Shown here: positions 61,691 to 64,000 of the stretch, piece after piece | How the letters are laid out: each line of letters begins with the position of its first letter | Position numbering within the stretch: the stretch's first letter is position 1 | DNA from: Ascidia mentula | Taxonomy: Eukaryota; Chordata; Ascidiacea; Phlebobranchia; Ascidiidae | NCBI GenBank assembly: GCA_947561715.1 | Contig: OX387201.1 | Coordinates: 18,986,001 to 19,050,000 of the forward strand | Reading direction: 5' to 3' | DNA: 64,000 nt | Notes under the pieces: generated by a model | Told to the model about the DNA's origin: nothing | What the model saw: only the letters and a program-made list of their open reading frames with translations | Databases searched by the model: none | Program-made: the position numbers and the translations under genes

Positions 61691-62175
61691 CTCACGTTAT
61701 ATACATATACATGATGACTGACTAAGAGTCCAACAATTTTTTTGCCTAGCCAAGGTTCATTAATGCAGAATTGGAATGTGGACTTCAGGTATATTTTGGT
61801 TGACGCGAAAGGTTCAAACACGATTTGAGCAAAATAGAGAGCTCACTTGTTAAAGTCCTTTTCCTCAAGCAACATTTCTAGCAAGCTTTGCTATTTAAAG
61901 TTGTCACCTTAATTACGTCGGCTTTTAGTATCGCACACCTTGCAAATAGATACAGTCAGTGTCATATCTTGTTCAAACTAAGCATACGGAGTGTTTACGC
62001 GACACGTCACACGAAAGTTTTCAAAACCGGGGTATGGCGTCATAATAGTTGGGTCGTTAAACTTTGTTCGTCGTTACACGCACATGTTGGTGCTGGCAGG
62101 TTGCTGGTCCTGGTTTAACGATTAATTACAATACGAAGTTGAAAGCACTGCGGTGTCGCTTCACATTTCAACCAC
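61691..62175. repeat. Diverged block S segment
   Basis: It matches 59590-60110 and the second half of block S with clear divergence, including CGTCGTTACACG and ACGAAGTTGAAAGCACTG. Confidence 0.6.
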
Positions 62176-62589
62176 TATACCTAAATTTACGATGAGGGAA
62201 AAAGCTTTACGGATTTTAATTTTCAAACATTAATAAGTAAAAAAAATTGTGATCTGTATTTAGGGAAACAAAAAGGCTTCACCTGTCTGAAATTTCTGGA
62301 ATCCGTAACCTCAATTCATACCGGCTTTCCAGCATACAATTTACGCGTTGGTTAGTGCCAAAATTGCAAAATAAATCAAGCCTAGACTTGATTATAACAT
62401 AATGTATTTTATATATTCATATGGAATTGGGGCAGCACATTTTCACACACTTACTTTTGCATTAATCCACAACTGATAAAGCATGTAAAACCCAATGCTA
62501 TTACAAAGCGTCTCCAAACAGTTAATGCAACCAAGATAATGACACTGCTCTGTTGCCAGATCCATGCAGGCAATCACCACTTTTGCTCA
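62176..62589. other. A+T-rich stretch, nothing recognised
   Basis: I see no open frame, repeat match or structure that I can support in this interval. Confidence 0.5.
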
Positions 62590-62940
62590 CCACTTTCGTT
62601 ATCCATTTAAAGTGACAAAGCCATTTGTTTTTTTGTTGGGTTTGAACTTTTCTCTTCCCAGTTTACGATTTGTTTAATTAACACACGGAACGCCCCAAGC
62701 GCAGAAATGTTTGACGTCATTGCGTTTAAACAAACATTTGTGGAAAAAACAAATCTGCCTTTGAAAGTGCAATCTCTGACTCCGGCATGACGTTGCAAAG
62801 CGTCGTTGCTGAGCGTGTTAAAGTTTTGAATTCCTTGTAGTATAAAATGTAAAGTGGCATGAGTTAAAACTACTACAATGCAACACATATTTGTTGCCTG
62901 AATGTCCCCATTAGATTTTAAAACCAGTTGGATACCTTGT
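62590..62940. repeat. TGACGTCA-type repeat, outer copy, plus a second short repeat
   Basis: TTTACGATTTGTTTAATTAA and TTTGACGTCATTGCGTT mark the repeat. 62800-62920 matches 32115-32210 (CACATATTTGTTGCCTGAATG and its relative). Confidence 0.6.
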
Positions 62941-63793
62941 TCAAAGCAAGCATAAGAATGTTAACGCCACACGTTACACGAAAGTTTCCAAAAACGAGGT
63001 TTGACGTCGTAATAGTTAGGTCGTTTAACTTTGTTCGTCGTTTTACGAGCATGTCACGGCAGGCAGGTTGCTTCTCCTGGTTCATTGGTCGATTACAATG
63101 CGAGGTTGTAAGCACTGAGATGTCTCACGTTAAAACCCGACAAAAAACTGACATAAGAGAAATGAGTGCAAAACTACACATTTCAACCAACATACTCCAA
63201 AATCTTTTCCGGTTGATTTCCAACACTTGCTATTGTAATACTTAACAGAAAATTCGCCGTTACACTTATACGATAAGAAATTAATTACTGTCATGTTTTC
63301 GCAGGACGTTGCAGTGCGTCGATGCTGAGCGTGTTTTGGTTGCTCCAGTTACAATCGCGTTTGCATGAAGTTGCATTCAAAAATCACCGTCTGAAAATCC
63401 TTTCGTATAGAAAATCCCAGTAACTTGTTACTTAGGGGAACAATACTGACTGATCCAATAAACATATGAAAACATGCCGCACATATTAACAATGCTTATT
63501 CCTATGTTTAATCATTACAAAATTACTAACTGCTCCAGTTAACTTCTAATACATCGGTAAGAATAAAATTCTATGTGCGTATATATCGATATTCGACGTA
63601 ATACCTATCCTAACGATAGTTATTCACAGTCTGACCTTTGCAGCAATTAATTAAATACGTGTTTAATCCAAATTACCAGTATATTCTTTGCAAAATCGAC
63701 AAACACAATCAAATTCTTTTCGCTGACAGATAAAACGTTCGTTTCCTCAAATCAGCATTCTAACTGGACAATTTGACAATGTTAAACGTATTT
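62941..63793. repeat. Second diverged S-like and U-like pair
   Basis: 62945-63195 is S-like and 63196-63790 is U-like, again without the Polinton-bearing segment between them. Conserved words include ACTGTCATGTTTTCGCA and ATCCTTTCGTATAGAAAAT. Confidence 0.65.
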
Positions 63794-63949
63794 AGCTTAT
63801 TTAGTGAACATATATTCTTGAGATGCTTATTTAGCGAAACATGTATTCTTGAAGATGCTTATTTAGCGAAACATGTATTCTTGAAGATGCTTATTTAGCG
63901 AAACATGTATTCTTGAAGATGCTTATTTAGCGAAACATGTATTCTTGAA
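63794..63949. repeat. 32-bp minisatellite, about five units
   Basis: Exact 32-bp units start at 63823, 63855, 63887 and 63919 (core GCTTATTTAGCGAAACATGT), preceded by one diverged unit from 63794. The array ends inside the last unit before 63950. Confidence 0.95.
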
Positions 63950-64000
63950 AATAAATGCGTTGACATCAGGCAATTTGATATTGTAATTTTGCAAACGTGA

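Overview
This is an invertebrate nuclear genome window. It holds one recognisable host gene at the left edge, followed by about 60 kb of repeats inside repeats. The A+T-rich base composition, short introns (about 70-370 bp) and a NACHT-domain immune-type gene fit a compact invertebrate chordate genome, most plausibly a tunicate. That assignment is an inference; nothing here proves the species.

Layout. (1) 1-3387, minus strand: a multi-exon NACHT NTPase (NLR-like) gene. Its eight exons all join in the same codon phase, and its 3' end lies outside the window. (2) 3388-11950: no gene seen. The stretch holds fragments of a Ty3/gypsy-type LTR retrotransposon and many old copies of a short dispersed repeat that often carries the palindrome TGACGTCA. 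(3) 11955-13440: a broken Polinton (Maverick) relic with the major capsid protein (MCP) and the basic tail of the reading frame upstream of it. (4) 13480-32640: two large duplicated blocks, about 7 kb apart. Each carries the same 3'-truncated DNA transposon and a gypsy-derived mosaic. One block has a solo LTR that is missing from its sister copy; the other has a TTAA-flanked, piggyBac-type element that is missing from its sister. Both target sites can therefore be read empty and filled. (5) About 34384-56400: a head-to-tail array of five units, mostly 4.53-4.55 kb, each with a Polinton MCP fossil on the minus strand. Units 4 and 5 are almost identical to what lies 4534 bp upstream of them. (6) 56400-64000: the array's right shoulder, which repeats the block to the right of the leftmost MCP relic. 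After it come older, diverged copies of the array's non-Polinton parts, and a 32-bp minisatellite at the edge.

How it fits together. The best reading is that a Polinton fragment landed in an older repeat family (called S and U below), and the composite was then amplified in tandem. The leftmost relic (12-13.4 kb) and the last unit (54.4-56.4 kb) share the same right-hand neighbour sequence, as expected if everything between them arose by repeated unequal exchange. Apart from the NACHT gene I see no convincing host protein gene, no rRNA, no CRISPR and no tRNA that I can support.
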